Shown here: positions 35,857-49,800 of the stretch, in pieces | Layout: each line of letters opens with the position of its first letter | Numbering within the stretch: the stretch's first letter is position 1 | Assembly (NCBI GenBank): GCA_001692895.1 | Contig: KV748218.1 | Location: forward strand, 1,178,001 to 1,242,000 | Length of the DNA stretch: 64,000 bases | Origin: Cenococcum geophilum 1.58 | Taxonomy: Eukaryota > Ascomycota > Dothideomycetes > Gloniales > Gloniaceae | Reading direction: 5' to 3' | Notes under the pieces: model-generated | Told to the model about the DNA's origin: nothing | The model's input: only the letters and a program-made list of their open reading frames with translations | The model's database searches: none | Made by a program: the position numbers and the translations under genes

Positions 35857-35877
35857 CGTCAGGAAAACGGGGAGTGG
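35857..35877 (+). repeat. Left terminal inverted repeat of the giant element
   Basis: Begins CGTCAGGAAAACGGG followed by GAGTGG. A GC-rich subterminal stretch with GGGGCCTGGGGCTAGC lies at about 35,911-35,930, and a related GGGGCTAGC phrase occurs in the reversed right end. Confidence 0.8.
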
Positions 35878-36099
35878 CGTAGGAAATTTAGTTTCGCTAA
35901 AAGCGTTTTTGGGGCCTGGGGCTAGCTTTCCGCCATATTCGCCAAAGCCCAGAGCAATGCGCCAGCACTACGCTAGCTAAAAGTACAATACTCAAATGGC
36001 CATGGCTAAAAGAGCGCAATATTACACATATTGCAGCAATATGCCAGCTTATAGCTATAAAATAGACATTATTACTATTATTGCATTTATCGCAGATAT

Positions 36100-39000
36100 T
36101 ATATATCTTGCTATTATTAAAATCTATATTTATAATTATGCGTTTCTTTTACGGCTCTAACTCTTTACATATTTACTAGCAGCTTATTTACCTTTTAAAA
36201 GAAAATCCTTATTATACAATATATTAAACTAATTAAAATCAACCTAAGGATTAATAATAAAGCTCTAGGGCTCTAACCTAAGCTTTAATAGCACTATATA
36301 TGCGCTATAGAGCACCAATAAAAGGTCATAAATACAACGTCCACTAATACTTCGTTGGCACTTTACAAGAGATTACTGCCATAGCTCCACCTCTACTATA
36401 CCGTAAAAATTGTTTACCTGGCCTATATCTTTAAGACAAAGTAAATTAACCAAAACACCCGTATATTAAAGCCGCCTACCCTACAAGTTTAACCTCTCTT
36501 TGTCTATAACTATAATAATTAGTTAAGCTTTTCCAGGAAGTATACCACTAAAAGGGTATATCTGCCCAGAAATAGCAGTTTGCGTATACTCTTACACCCA
36601 TAAATAGTCTTATCTCCATTTACCTTAGCTCTACCAATTATATACGCATTAGATAAACTCTTTAGCCATAAAATCTAGGTTCTTTTTATCCCACTTTCAA
36701 TATTATACTAAGTTATAGATGCACATAAAGTATAAGCCTACTTTAGAAGAATCCTCTTCTCTACAATTTATTTAAATATTAGTAGTAGAGGTTCTATCCT
36801 GCTTATTATAATTCTTTTATAAAAACACAGCTAGTGCTTTAATAAAACCAGAAAGCCCTATTTTATTTTTAACTTAATATACCTAGCGCCATATTTTAAT
36901 TGGGATACTAGCCTCTTTCGCTATATATCTATCGTCCTAGTTAATAAACCAGCCTATATTAGTTAGGTCCACTAGTCGTGTTAGGGTTATAGCATAAACT
37001 ACCTTAGTAATATCTGCTGGCAATAAAGGTTTCGTCACTTTAAGTATACGGAGTTCTTCTATTGCTATTATTTAGAGGTACCGGGTATTATAATAAAGCA
37101 ATTACTCCTAGTAGTTAGAGCGCTTATTTATGCGGTTAAAGAATGCCTTTACTAAAAGTTTATGCATAACCTTACTATACTCAACGTCTATACTAGTAAG
37201 GCTACCTATCTCACGGATATAGTAGGGGTAGTAGGTAAAAGCATAAAGTTTTGGAATATTAAAGTGCCGTTTCTACATTACGTGGTATAATAGGCGAAAT
37301 CTAGAGAAGGCGGTTTTTATCTAGTCTATAATATAAAGTGCATATTCCATATACCTAATAGTATTATCGTTATATAAAGCGTATTATACAAGCATTATAA
37401 AGTCCAAGACTGCTTAAGTATATAGCATTACTTCCGTATATTCCTTTAGTATAAGGAGTACTAGTACCGCTATAAGCTATCGCATTATATCCTTCTAAAG
37501 ATAGCCCGTCTATTAACTAACCGATATAAATTCTTTAACCCGTTTTATACCAATAAATTCTAATATTTAACTAAATTATTTGTTTAGCACGGCATTAATA
37601 TAGTCTTCGATTAAACCCTACCACTTTAGTTACCCTTTTAATCGCTATAGTTTTGTATTTTTAAGTAAGAGATTCTTAGTCTAGTTAATTAGGTTGGTTG
37701 CTATCCCTTTTATAAGCTGGTGTAGTATGTCAGGAGTTATATATATATAGATATTTACTAAGTAATGCTTCTAGGTAAAGTTTTATTATAGGTAAACCTA
37801 AGTATTATCTAACTATTTAATATTCCTTCTAGATTGGAGCTCTATTAATTATCTTATGCTTATATAATTACAAAACTTCTATTTAGCCTAGAAATTTCCT
37901 TACTAGTCGGGCGGTATCTAGCATATAGTGTATTATTAAAGATTCTTTACACCTATAATTACGACTTGCTCCTTATAGTCTGCCATTATTAATAAGATAA
38001 TAGGGTAATATACTTTTATCTTTCCATCTATATAGGCAATATAAATACCAGTCTTTAAAATCATTTCTAGCGCTTAAGATGCTATTAGTTAGTAATATAC
38101 GGGTAGGTGGCTTAAAGCACTTACGGGCTAATATAAGTTCTATTGTAGTATGGTATACTTCTAATTTAACCTACCCCTTTATAACAGGAATAAACCTAAG
38201 TAATACTATACCCGGGCGTTTCTATATATAGCGAGTTCGGCTATCCAAGTTAAACACCAAAGCGTACACTAGATATATCGTTATTTCACCTTATTCGGAT
38301 AGTAAGGTCTTATTAGTCGCAATAACTAGCGGCACTATAGTAGCGCCCAGTAGAAGCTAGTCCTACTAATACTACTAACGGTTGCTAGTGTGAACTTCCA
38401 TATATATCCGTAAATTATTATCATTAAATAGTCAGACTGGGGCGTATGTAAGATTTAGGGCGAATAGCCGGTGGCCTAGTAAGAACTATAGTACCTATAC
38501 AATATTTCTGTATTAGATATAGTATTTAGTCTATTTAATTAAATCCTTTCCTTTATTAACTTACAACGTGCATTCTTTTTATTTTTTAGGCATAATAGCC
38601 TAGTTTAATTAATTATATCTCTAAAATAAGTCGTTTAAGTTCTTTATAGATATCTGATCTTATAGTAGCAGAGCAAGCCGGGGGTCTCGTAGAAATCAAT
38701 CAATAGCCCCCTATAACACTTTTTCTTAGACAAAGAATAGGGCAAGTGTATACTCTACTTTACTTTAAAATAGGTAGAATTTAGTTCTGCCGTTATTAGG
38801 TAGATTAGGGCATTGCTAATACAGCCACGTCTTGTCTTTAGTCGCATAGTATTACACTAGTTCACTAGCACCTCTCCTAGTAACCTCTATATAGCCTTCT
38901 ATCCTAATAGATATTGCAGTTAATAACAATCCTCTCTCTTATAGGGGGGGTTTCGGTTAGTTAATAGAGGTCTCTATAGTAGGTACCTCACAGCATATAG

Positions 39001-39400
39001 CCTAGTCGTTTAATAGTGGGGTAGATATCCCTTTAGTAGTAATAATTACTATATTATTATTGCGCAATATAAAGCCCTCGTCTTTAGAAGATATTTATCG
39101 GTTACAGTTAACAATTTCCAGTATATTATCAAATCCGTTATCAGCAGTTTAATAGTTAAATAGGACCGGTTCATTTCTATCCCTATATCTACGCCTTTTC
39201 TAAGGGTTACTTTGCCTTTAGATTTCATCCTTACATTTATATTTTATTTTATAATATTCCGCGCCGCCAGTAGAACATAGGATTGCACGGCATTGGCTAT
39301 ATCTTCTGTCTATAAAGTATACAGTAACTATTATAGATTTAGCTAGTGTTTACGGCTTATTAACGCTTAACTTACTCTTATACTAAGGTAGTAATATATT
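36100..39400 (-). pseudogene. Plavaka-type DDE transposase, degraded
   Basis: Minus-strand text carries several blocks characteristic of the Plavaka family (fungal DDE transposases). GATIVPLVIATNKTLLS lies near 38,300-38,340, followed by a VYALVFNLDSRTRYI-like stretch (family pattern GATIVPxIxxSDKTxL...VYLxxGNIxKxxR). IAYIDGKIKVYYPI and LMADYKEQ lie near 37,970-38,045 (family DGKxRxCYP...ADYPEQ). AVLDFIMLV, KRHFNIPKLYAFTYYPYYIR and VMHKLLVKAFFNRINKRSNY lie near 37,130-37,420 (family FNFPKLHxxxHYxxxIRxxG, then a conserved THKxxxK.aYxrTNkR). The order is right for one gene of about 1,000 codons. Stops are frequent throughout, and the N-terminal zinc-finger region was not resolved. The transposase lies next to the left end. 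Confidence 0.72.
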
Positions 39401-39769
39401 AAGCAGATACAATATTATTATTTCTAGCTTTATAGTTAGTAAGGAGTAGAGTAAATATATATAGAGGGTTTTTTATAAACTGTTTACGCGTGGAGTTTAT
39501 AAGGTATTATATAATCCGCTAATAATAAGACACCTAAAAATATAATATCTGCAATATTAATAACTAGAAATAGCCTATTTTAAAAAAGTTTAGGGGCCTA
39601 TAATTTATTACATGCTGCCAGCTCTATATTATAGTAATTCTTATAATATTATGGATATCTAACTTTTGTAAATCACCGACCTTAAAATCCTTGCCTTCTA
39701 TCTCCTATTAATACCACTAGATTTTAATTTCTTATAATTCTAGTTCTAGTGTACACTACCAAACCTATA

Positions 39770-40520
39770 CGTTAGTTTGGTTTGCAATATTATAAATATT
39801 AGCGTGCTGTATCGTATATCTAGGGCATACTATATATATAATAGTCACAATATCACCTCCTTATATCCTTGTCTCCTACCTCTTAGTAGGACCACCTAAG
39901 TTTTAGTTCCTGCGACCCCTAGCTCTAAAGTATATACTAGACCCGCGCGTTAGTATGGTTTGCAATATTATAAATATTAGCGTACTGTATTGTATACCTA
40001 AGGCATACTATATATGCAATAGTTATAATATTGCCTCCTCACAACCTTGGTTTCTGCCTCTTAGCAGCACCACCTAAGTTTTAGTTCCCTTAATCCCTAA
40101 CCTAGGGTATACTACTAGACTATTATATTAACATATTTTGCAATATTATAAATATTAACGTACTATATTATATACTTAAGGCATCTTATATCTGTAATAA
40201 TTATAAGCTTAACTTATTACCTTTTTACATCCTAGCTGCACCTAGCACTAATAGGTTTTACTTCCCTAGAATTTTAAATCTAGGGCATATTTACAGCTTT
40301 ACGCAACTATAAGATTCCGCAATATTACAGTTATTTAAGCATTGCGCCGTATACCTAAGGAATGGAATACGTGCATTGTCTATAATATCTAAATCCTTTA
40401 CCTAAGCTTTTAATCTATATCTTTTATATAATAATTATATTTTCCTAGAATCCTAGTTATAAGACACCTCTACCCTTAGGTAATTATACGTTTTCGCAAT
40501 ATTACCAATATCTAGGGTTA
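39770..40520. repeat. Tandem monomers (about 180 bp) with GCAATATTATAAATATT motif, array 1
   Basis: The block GCAATATTATAAATATTAGC plus about 160 following bases (including a CCTCTTAGTAGGACCACC-like phrase) recurs starting near 39,785, 39,962 and 40,140. More diverged copies start near 40,319 and 40,495. The same monomers form array 2 at 46,030-46,530. The array lies between the transposase and SNF2-like gene 1, which face away from each other, so it may be a shared promoter region. Confidence 0.75.
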
Positions 40521-40849
40521 GTGCACTTTTACTTTTACTTTTATGCTTATTTATAAAATTAATTTACCTTACTATCGCAATTCTGGCTTCTAGTCGTTTA
40601 CTTCTATAATATTTAACCTTTAACCTTCTCTTTTCTCTATTATATTTCCTACTATATTATAAGCAACTTATAAAATATTTTACTAACGGCGGTCTTCGTA
40701 TTATATCCTTTCTTATATTTAAGTTTAGTAAGTTATATATCTTAGTCCATTAGTGCTATACTGGTCTGCCTATTTGCTAATCACGCTAATTAATTATTCT
40801 AGAATCCGTATTTTAACCTACTGTTAGGGTTCTTCCCTTTATATAAATA

Positions 40850-43800
40850 CCGTTTAAGACGCCAAGACCGCTATCTAATTATCCTATAAGATAAACCCTA
40901 AGAGATTAAAACTTAAAGCGGTAATATTATAGGGAAGCTAGGACTAAGTTGGAAATATACTTAGCACTTATAATTATATTCGCGTTAAAGAATACGTTAA
41001 GTATAGGATATACGGCAATATAGAAGCGTTGGTATTTAATATAATTGCCGCCTTTAAGCAGTATCCTATTTAGCTGTTTATAGAGAGGAGCTGCTTAACA
41101 CTATCGCAGAGCGAAAATTAAAATAGTAAAAGGAGTAAGACTAGAATCGGTAAGCTAAAAGAGGGCAACACTATTTATAGGTAATAGGAATAATTCCGAC
41201 CTAGTGTCTTCTTGCTAGTTTAAAACACTAGAGCTCGCGGAGAAGCATTACTATAGTAAATTAAAAGCACCTCCGGCCAACGCCCTAAGTGGGATCTTAC
41301 CGCACTTTATTAAGAGTAAAGTAGCTCTATAGGCTTACTCCATAACAATATATACTAGTGCTGCTTATATTATTACCGGTTTTATCTCCGATTTATTATA
41401 AGGTAGAAGCCTTATAAGTCCACCTACTAGACACTAGTTAGCCTATATTAGGATAAGCTTATATTAATAGCTATCGCACCTAGTAGTAAGATTTAGCCTA
41501 TAGGCTTTAACACTAAGCGCCCTTATAATAACTATAGTCCCTACCTAATATAGGAAAAAGCTGGCTATTGCAACTAGCGACGCTATAAACTCTAGCTTAT
41601 ANATNCTAAAGCTAGAAGTCNAACTTCTANATAAGTACTTTATATTNTAGGTATTANAGCTTTTATAGNATATTACTAATATTTAAATCTAGTTATATCC
41701 TTATTAAATATATAGGTCACAGCTGGCCTATTTCCAACCCTAGATAGCATAACTTCTACGCCAATAACGCCTTAAACCGGTGTTTAAAAACCGGTCCCTA
41801 CTAGAATATCTACTAGTTCTAGTAATAATACCACCCTAACTAACCCGCTATTAATCCCCACCTATATTCCTAAAAATAGCAATTAGTCCACAGCTAGTAT
41901 TACTAAGATTACTACCGTTAGCAAAAATGATACTATAATAGGCGGAATATTTAAAAAGGGCAATGCTGATACTTATAAAAGTCAGCTATCTCCGCTACTA
42001 GCGTCAGTAGATACCCCCGAGCTGTACGGGATTAAGAAGATAGTATAATTAGAAAATAATCTAATAACTCTAGACAACGCTATAGACGTAGAGTCTACTA
42101 ATAGCAGTAATAATAAAGATAATAGCGCTCCCCTCCTTAGTAAAGATAATGGCGCTAAAAATAACTTTATAGATTATAAGAATAAAGGGGATATTAGTAA
42201 TCCTAATGCCACGTTTTTAAAATATATATATGTGCATATATCTCCAATATATCTAATATAGACGCTCTCTAAATTTAAAACTAATATTTATTTAGTTAAA
42301 ATTCTGGCTTTAGCTAAGCGATAAGGAAAGAATACGAGCATATTAACGAAAATTTATAGTTAGAGGTATGTAGATACCTCTATCTTAGTCCTAACGCCGA
42401 CCTTAACGCAGATAGCCTTTTATTGCCACTATAGCCGGTTACAAAATCCTTTAGGGAGAAAAAATATCAACTAATTGCCGCCTATTATTAGATTATATTT
42501 AAAGAAGATAACATTAATAGCGGTATACGCGCTAACTAGATAGGATTAGGCAAGACGGTAATTATAATTCTTGCCTATATACTAAACTAATTAATTATTT
42601 TTAATAAATAGGCCGTTTAGGATTCCTAAGCAAAAAAATATAGATTATATTTTACTTATTCCGAAGGGAAAGCTAAAAGCGCGTAATACTCCTTATAGGA
42701 TAGATTACAAAGGTAGTGTACCTATATTAGTAAGAATCCATATTCTAAATTTAAAGAGTTAATAGCCTAACGCTTCTTATAGCACTACCTAAACGTTTAT
42801 TAGCCTGGGTAAACGATATAAAAGTAGGGCTTAGTTATTAACATATTAAGGACATACGCAAATCCGTAGATATAAATAGTAAAAGGGATATTTGGTTTTA
42901 GCTAATCTATAATAATTATAATAAAATACACTACAAGTTCCTCTTTAATATTCTTAAGTACTATAAAAGTAATGTTATTTTTAATATAGATACCCCCGAC
43001 GTTAAATATTATACCCCGCTTATTAGCTTATCTAGATTTTATTATTACCACAATATTAGAGTATTTAAAAAAATCTCTTAAGTCCCCTAGGTATAAAAAT
43101 AACATAGACTATAAAGCCTAAAATACCCCGTTATATAGCACCATATACATCTTATCTAATTTCATTAAGAAGCGCTTAACCTAGAGCTAGTAGTCAATCG
43201 GCAGGTTTACAAAAATTGGCTAACTAGATAATGCCCTCGTTTAGTGATATTCCAGTACTCTAAAAGGCGCTATTTTTAGTAATCTTGGCGCCTTTCTAGG
43301 AACTCTATTAATAAGGCAAGGTGATAAATAGGAGAGTAAGCCTAGTTATAATCTGCCACTTGGTCCCAATGTCCACGTGCTATAGGGAAGTATTAATAGG
43401 ATAGTTAGGATAAAAGTAAAGCTAACTAAAGGTGCTAGGAAGAAAATATAAGAGATTATAAACGGCTTCCATAGTATTGTCCCCTAGTTTATTATTAGAT
43501 ATTTAATAAAGATAAAGTAGTTTATTAAGGAACTGCTTATTTAGATTAAAATAACGCAAACTAACCGGAACTCCTATACTACCTATAATCCCTCCACTAT
43601 AAAGCAGATAAACGAGGCCACTTATAACCTTAAAGCGGAGTTTAAGCCATTATATAGTAAGAAATTAGTCGGCTAGATATATAAAGTATTAAAACCATAA
43701 TATAAAACTATAGAATAATATTAGCTTAGTGTAGTATTATAAAAAGCCTTTATATCTATACCAGTTTTCCAAAATGGTATAATTAAAAGGATAAGGGTTA

Positions 43801-44300
43801 AGGTTTTAATATGCCTATTACACCTATATGCTTATTAAGACAAGAATAAATAAAATTATACCCTTAGCCGTTGCAAGAACCTTAATAATTTAATCCTTTA
43901 TGGTAAGTTAGACTCTTCTATACAGATAAGCCTAAGTGTGAATGCCTTAAAGACTATTCTTACTAAACTTTAGCCTACTCGCAAATGTAATCTATAGAAG
44001 TTAATTATATTCACCATATTCCCTATATTCGCATTTATAATACGCCTAGTATATTATATTTGCAATAAGCGCAATATTCTTATACCCCACTTATTGTTTA
44101 ATCTCTTAGATATAAATATAGTAAGAATACCTGCCGTCTTATAGCTAGCTAGATCTAGGTTAAAAGGGATAAAGTTATTATTAACGACTTTAACACTAAG
44201 GCCTACTAAGGCCTCTTACTTCTACCGGCCAGGATCCGTATAGTAACTCTTAGTAAGTTTTATTCTGCTAGTGTAAAATTAGTGACTTAGAGCTTATTTT
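40850..44300 (+). pseudogene. SNF2-family ATPase/helicase-like gene, copy 1, degraded
   Basis: Walker A reads IGLGKTVIIILAYILN at 42,540-42,590, inside a SNF2-type motif I context (family DExGLGKT). A motif I-upstream block precedes it, and a motif III-like block (degraded SGTP; then NLGAFLGTLL) lies near 43,230-43,300. The helicase C half follows, with KLIIFTIFPIFAFII, LLFNLLDINIVRIPA and a late TLTLRPTKA block at 43,990-44,220. The N-terminal 450 or so codons (40,850-42,300) are of unknown type and rich in N, S and K. It is paralogous to copy 2. SNF2 ATPases remodel nucleosomes or translocate on DNA; what this one did for the element is unknown. Many stops; ambiguous bases cluster at 41,602-41,670. 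Confidence 0.65.
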
Positions 44301-44569
44301 TAGTGTTATAAATCTAGACTTTAGAGCTGTAGATTAATTAATTAGTGTAGAGCCGTTATATTATAGTAAAGCTATATCTAGGCAATCTGCATTGTAATCC
44401 TTAGCATAGTGTTATATATAGAAATATTTAATTATAAGAATTAGGAAGGGGTTATATTTTAATTAAATTTATAAAATCACAACTAAAAGTCCTTGCGGCG
44501 TAGTGGTACGGTAAGTAATATAATTGCTGTAATTTAGAGCTAGCCCAATAAGATTAAAAATAGTTATCT

Positions 44570-44720
44570 CTAATATATATATATATATATATATACCGAG
44601 AAGCGTAACTTATGAAATTGGGCCTTAAGACTACTAAAACCCGCGTATTGGCACTTCTTATAATATTGCAAATATTAATATACTACGTTGTATGCTATAT
44701 ATGCAATATCTAAAATCTCG
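44570..44720. repeat. TA run and a single AATATT-motif monomer
   Basis: An (AT)n run lies at 44,573-44,595. AATATTGCAAATATTAATATAC at about 44,660-44,682 matches the head of the array monomers. A 64-codon frame at 44,688-44,882 is unsupported. Confidence 0.5.
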
Positions 44721-44899
44721 CCTACCGCCGGAGTTATGGTTTTTGTAACCCTGTATATACCTCTAAACCCACGCGATAGTATTTTTATTAAGTTTATTTC
44801 ATTTCTAATAGCTTATCGCACTACTTACGCAACTTTAATTGTTTCCACGTTATACACCGCCTACTTAAGATCCTTTAAATAGCCAAGATAGCAAACGCA

Positions 44900-45890
44900 T
44901 AGAGTAAAAGCCCTATCCCATCTTAATTTTAGGCATTTGCCGTTATAATCGCCTTAAAAGCTCCTTATTAACCCCTATTAGATTTTTATTAGACCGCCGT
45001 TTTATAGCTTACCCTTTAGCTTCTTAATCGCTCGGCCAGCCTCTCTATAACAATTATTAGCCATTAAACCGGCGTAGTTGCCGACGTCGCTTGCAGTTTA
45101 AAGAGCTGTCTATATTTATTATTTAGACAGATAAAGTTTTCTAAATACTATTAAGTCTTTAGTTTATAGCGTCTAGTTTAGCTATCTTAGACTCTTTTAA
45201 GTCCTTAAACTTGGTGTTAAGCTAGTTATACTTATGTTTTAGCGTAACTAGTTCTAGCAGCGCTTTCTTAATTTATTTAATTTCTGCTTTTAACTTATCG
45301 CGCTCCTTTATAAGACGGTCTTGCTTTATTACTTAAGCGTCCTAGATTAAATTAATAATGAATATATTTTAAGCCTTCTTAGCTTTTTAAAGTTCCTTAA
45401 TATTAGTCTTTAAACTCTTAATATTCTAGTAATTAGTAGCTAATGCAGTTTATAAAGTATTCTACTCCTCCTTTATACAACTAATTGTCTAACTTATAAT
45501 ATTAAAGAGGTCCCCCTTTTGTGGTTTTCTAGTTTCCGTAACAGCTATCTCTACAGCGCTGTTTTTATTTAACTTAGTTCTCTCTAGACTATATATGGCG
45601 GCATTTCCAGCGGCTAGTAGGACAGAATGGGTTTGCGAAGGCTTTTTAAGAGGTAGCTAAACTGTCTTCGTGGCTTTAGCTACCTTACTATTCTTCTCTT
45701 ACTTAATTAGAAACCCTCTAATCTCCTTTTAGTAACTATCCGCCGCCTTCTTCTTTCGCAGCTTTAGAGCTAGCTTTGTGGTTCCATCTCCGTTCTTTAA
45801 TAACGCCTTTTTAATATAGGGACGCTTAGTGCGCTTAGCTGAGGTAGCTATATACTTAAGTTTTTTATTTATCTATAATAACTAATTAGT
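44900..45890 (-). pseudogene. Coiled-coil protein gene, degraded
   Basis: On the minus strand the region reads as one protein about 320 codons long with scattered stops. A basic N-terminal part (ATSAKRTKRPYIKKALLKNG; LALKLRKKKAADSY) is followed by long heptad-like stretches rich in L, K and E (NIKSLKTNIKEL, VIKQDRLIKERDKLKAEIK, LLELVTLKHKYN). It lies between the two SNF2 copies and points the other way. I do not recognise the family. The predicted coiled coil suggests a structural or DNA-binding partner, but this is inference. Confidence 0.5.
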
Positions 45891-46029
45891 ATAAGATATT
45901 TATAACTCCTTACTAGTATATATACTATTGCCACGTTTACTTAAAATAGGTTAAGGGCTAGTGTAGTTAAGGCGAGAGGAAATTTATTCTAATATAAAGA
46001 GTAGGTAATAGATAGATGGATAAATAGAT

Positions 46030-46530
46030 GGATATATAGTTTATAATATTACAAATATCTATATACTAATTTATATACTTAGGGTATGCCATATATGCAA
46101 TAGTCGCAATATCGCCTCCTCGTAACCTTGGTTCCCGCCTCTTAACAGCACTACCTGGCTCTAGGGCATAGCACTAGACCTGTACGTTGGTATAGTTTGC
46201 AATATTATAAATATTAGTATGCTGTATCGTATACCCAAGGCATGCCATATATGCAATAGTTGTAATATTACCTCCTCGCAACCTTAGTTTCCGCCTCTTA
46301 ATAGCACCACCTAAGTTCTAGTTCCCCTAATCCCTAACCTAGGGTATACTACTAGACCATTACATTAATATATTTTGCAATATTACAAATATTAATATAC
46401 TATGTTGTATACTTAAGGCATCTTATATCTATAATAATTATAAGCTTAACTTATTACCTTCTTATATCCTAGCTATACCTAGCACTAACGGGTTTTACTT
46501 CCCTAGAATCCCTAATTTAGGGCACATCAC
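46030..46530. repeat. AATATT-motif monomer array 2
   Basis: Three monomers start near 46,040, 46,197 and 46,375, and closely match those of array 1 (for example GCAATATTACAAATATTAAT and the AGCACCACCTAAGTT phrase). It lies about 6.2 kb from array 1, upstream of SNF2-like gene 2, so array and gene were duplicated together. Confidence 0.75.
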
Positions 46531-46849
46531 CAGATTATTTTCATTTAATTTATTATACCTAGCTTAATATTGCTAATATTACGCGCAATAACTATTTATT
46601 TTATTTTATTTTAATTCTTAAATTAATTCACCTTACTAATATAATCTCAGTTGTCGGTTATTTACCTATATAATTAGTAGACCTTTTCTACCTTATGTCT
46701 TCTATTATAAGTCTACCATCTTACCTTTTTTATCCTAGTATAGATATCTTCTTACGCCGGATATTATTAAGAGGAGGCTCTTTATAATAACTTCTTAGGA
46801 AAGTAAGCTCAGTAAGTTAAACCATATAGGCTATTAAAGCTAAGCTAGT

Positions 46850-49800
46850 CTATCCTTTTACTATTTATACTAACCCGCTATTATAGGTCCTAAATTACAG
46901 CCCGTCGTTAATAATAAACCCTTATACCTGTATCCCGTCTAGTATGCCTTGGCTGCTATCTAGCTATTAGACGCAATAGTCTGTTAAGGTTTAGCAATTA
47001 ACGCGCTTAGGCTGCTTGCGGCTAAGGCCTAACTTTAAAAGATACTTAAGGAACATAGATATTTTAAGGCTAAATAATACCGCTAGACTAAGATCTGTAG
47101 CAATATAAAAGCAATTACACTTACTAAAATTAACGCCTTTAAGCGGTGTCCCAGTTAAACATTTGCGGGGAGGAGCTACTTAGCACTTATTATAAGAATA
47201 AAGTTAAATAAATTAAGAGTAAAATCGGAACCACTAAGTTAAAAGAGGCTAACTCTATTAATAGACGCAGAAGATAACTCTAACTTAATTTCTCTATATT
47301 TAAATAAAATCCGGAAAGGTTATAAGAGGTATTATTAAGTAAAACCGGAAATACCTAAAGCTAACTTTTATACTGGGATCTTACCATACTATATTAAGAG
47401 TGAAGTAACCCTATTAGCGTGCACCGTATATATATCTTACAGTTCTAATACTACCGTTATTTGGTTTCGTCTCTAAGCTATTATAAAAAATAAATTTTAT
47501 AGGTCCACTAATTAAACGCTAGATAGTTTATCTTAGAATAAGCTTATGTTAAAAGCCACTACATCTAGTAGCGCGTTTTATCCCGTTAACTTTAATACTA
47601 AGTATTTATAGAATAGCTTCGGCCCCATCGGGAATAAAGAAGAATTAGCTACTGTAATTAGCGATACTATAAACTCTAGCTTATAGATGCTAAAGCTGGA
47701 GGTCTAACCTCTACGTAAGTGCTTTATATTATAAGTATTGCGGCTCTTATAGTATATTACTAATATTAAAATCTAGCTATATTCTAATTAGATAGATGGA
47801 CTACATTAAACCTATTTTTAAACCTAAATAGCGTAACTTCCACGTTAACAACGCCTTAGACTAATATTCGGAAACCAGCTATTACTAGAAAATCCACTAG
47901 TTCTGGTAATAACGCCACCCTAACTAACTCGCTATTAATCTATACTAGTGTTTCTAATAATAGTAACTATCCTATACCTAGTATTACTGAGACTACTACC
48001 GTTGGCGGAAAGGATACTATAATAGGCGGAACCTCTAAGAAGGGCAATGCGGATACTTCTAATAGTTAACCACCTCCGCTACTAGCGTTAGCGGATACCA
48101 CAGAATACTATAAAATCGAGAAGATTATATAGGTTAAAAAAAATAGAATAAATATAATAAACGTAATAGAGGTGTTGTCTAATAATAGCAGTAATAATAA
48201 AGGTAATAATAATCCCCTTCCTAATACAGGTAATGAGGCTAAAAACAACTTTAAGGACTATGCGGATAATAAGAAAGGGAATAATCTTAATGCTATATTC
48301 TTTAGACGCATATACGTATATATATCTCTAATATATCTAATATAAATGTTCCCTTAATAGAAAACTAATTTTTTTTAGTTTAAATTCTAGTTTTAACTAG
48401 GCGATAAAAAAGGAATACAAACATATTAACGAAACTCTATAGTTAGAGGCATGTAGATACCTCCGTCTTAATCCTAACGCTAACCTTAACGCAGATAGCC
48501 TTTTATTACCGCTATAGCCAATTATAAAATTCTTTAGAGCGAAAAAATATTAACTAATTACCGCCTATTACTAAACCATAAACAAAAAATATAATATTAA
48601 TAGCGGAGTATACGCGAACTAGATAGGCTTAGGCAAGACAGTTACCATAATTCTTATCTATCTATTAAACAGATTAATTATTATTAATTAATAGGCTGTT
48701 TAGGATTCCTAAGCAAAAAAAGATGGATTATATTTTACTTATTCTATTAGGAAAGCTAAAAATACGCAATACCCCTTATAGGGTAGCCTACCAATTTGGT
48801 GTATATATATTAACAAGAATCTATACTCCGCATTTAAAAGACTTAATAACCTAACGCTTGTAATAGCACCACCTAAAGCTCTATTAGCATAGAAAAAGAA
48901 TATTAAGTTAGTACTTAGTAAAAATTACTTAGCTATAATGTGTGAGAATATAGGCAAGAATAAGGGCACCACGGATATTTAGTTTCAAATCATACATAGC
49001 AACTACGCGGGAACGGCCTAGGAGTACCGGAAAAATAACCCTAAATTCCTTCTTAGCTATAAGGAGCCTAATTTAGATAACCCAAACAATATATCATATA
49101 ATCCTCCCACCAACTCGTCCCGCTTCATTATCGCTATAACTATTAGATATTAGAAATAACGATTCCTATACTCTCTAAGCGAGTTTTTACCTAGGACACG
49201 CTATTGATTAAATGCAGTAGCATGGCTCCATATATTTCTTAATAAGTTTTATATTACTAAAAACAGCCAAACTTAGTTATAGACCATAACCAGAGAGCTC
49301 GCGATTTAGGCTTTACCGAATAATATCTATCTCTAGGGATATTCGGGCACCCCAGCAGGCACTAGCCCTAATAATCTTACTACATTTCTATAAACCTTAG
49401 CAATAGGGCGGGAGAAAGAATAGGCAGAAAAGCCTAATTGTAAACTGTTACTCGGTCCTAATATCCATGCGCTATAGGTAAAAATAAATAAAATAGTTTA
49501 AATAAAAGCTAAGCTATTAAAAAAGGCTAAGAAAAAAATAGGGGCCATTATTAACGGTTTTCGTAACGTTGTTTCGCAATTTATAATTAGGCGCTCTATA
49601 AATACACAATAGTTTAATAACAAACCATTAATTAAAATTAACGTACAAAGAGTAGACTAGAATATTCACGTTAAGTATATACCTAAGGTCTTAAAGCGAT
49701 TAAATAGGGCCATAGATAAACTAAAGAAAGAGATTAATGCAGCATATAAGAAGAAATTAGTTAAGTAAAAGCGAAAAGGATTAAACGCTAATTAAAAACC

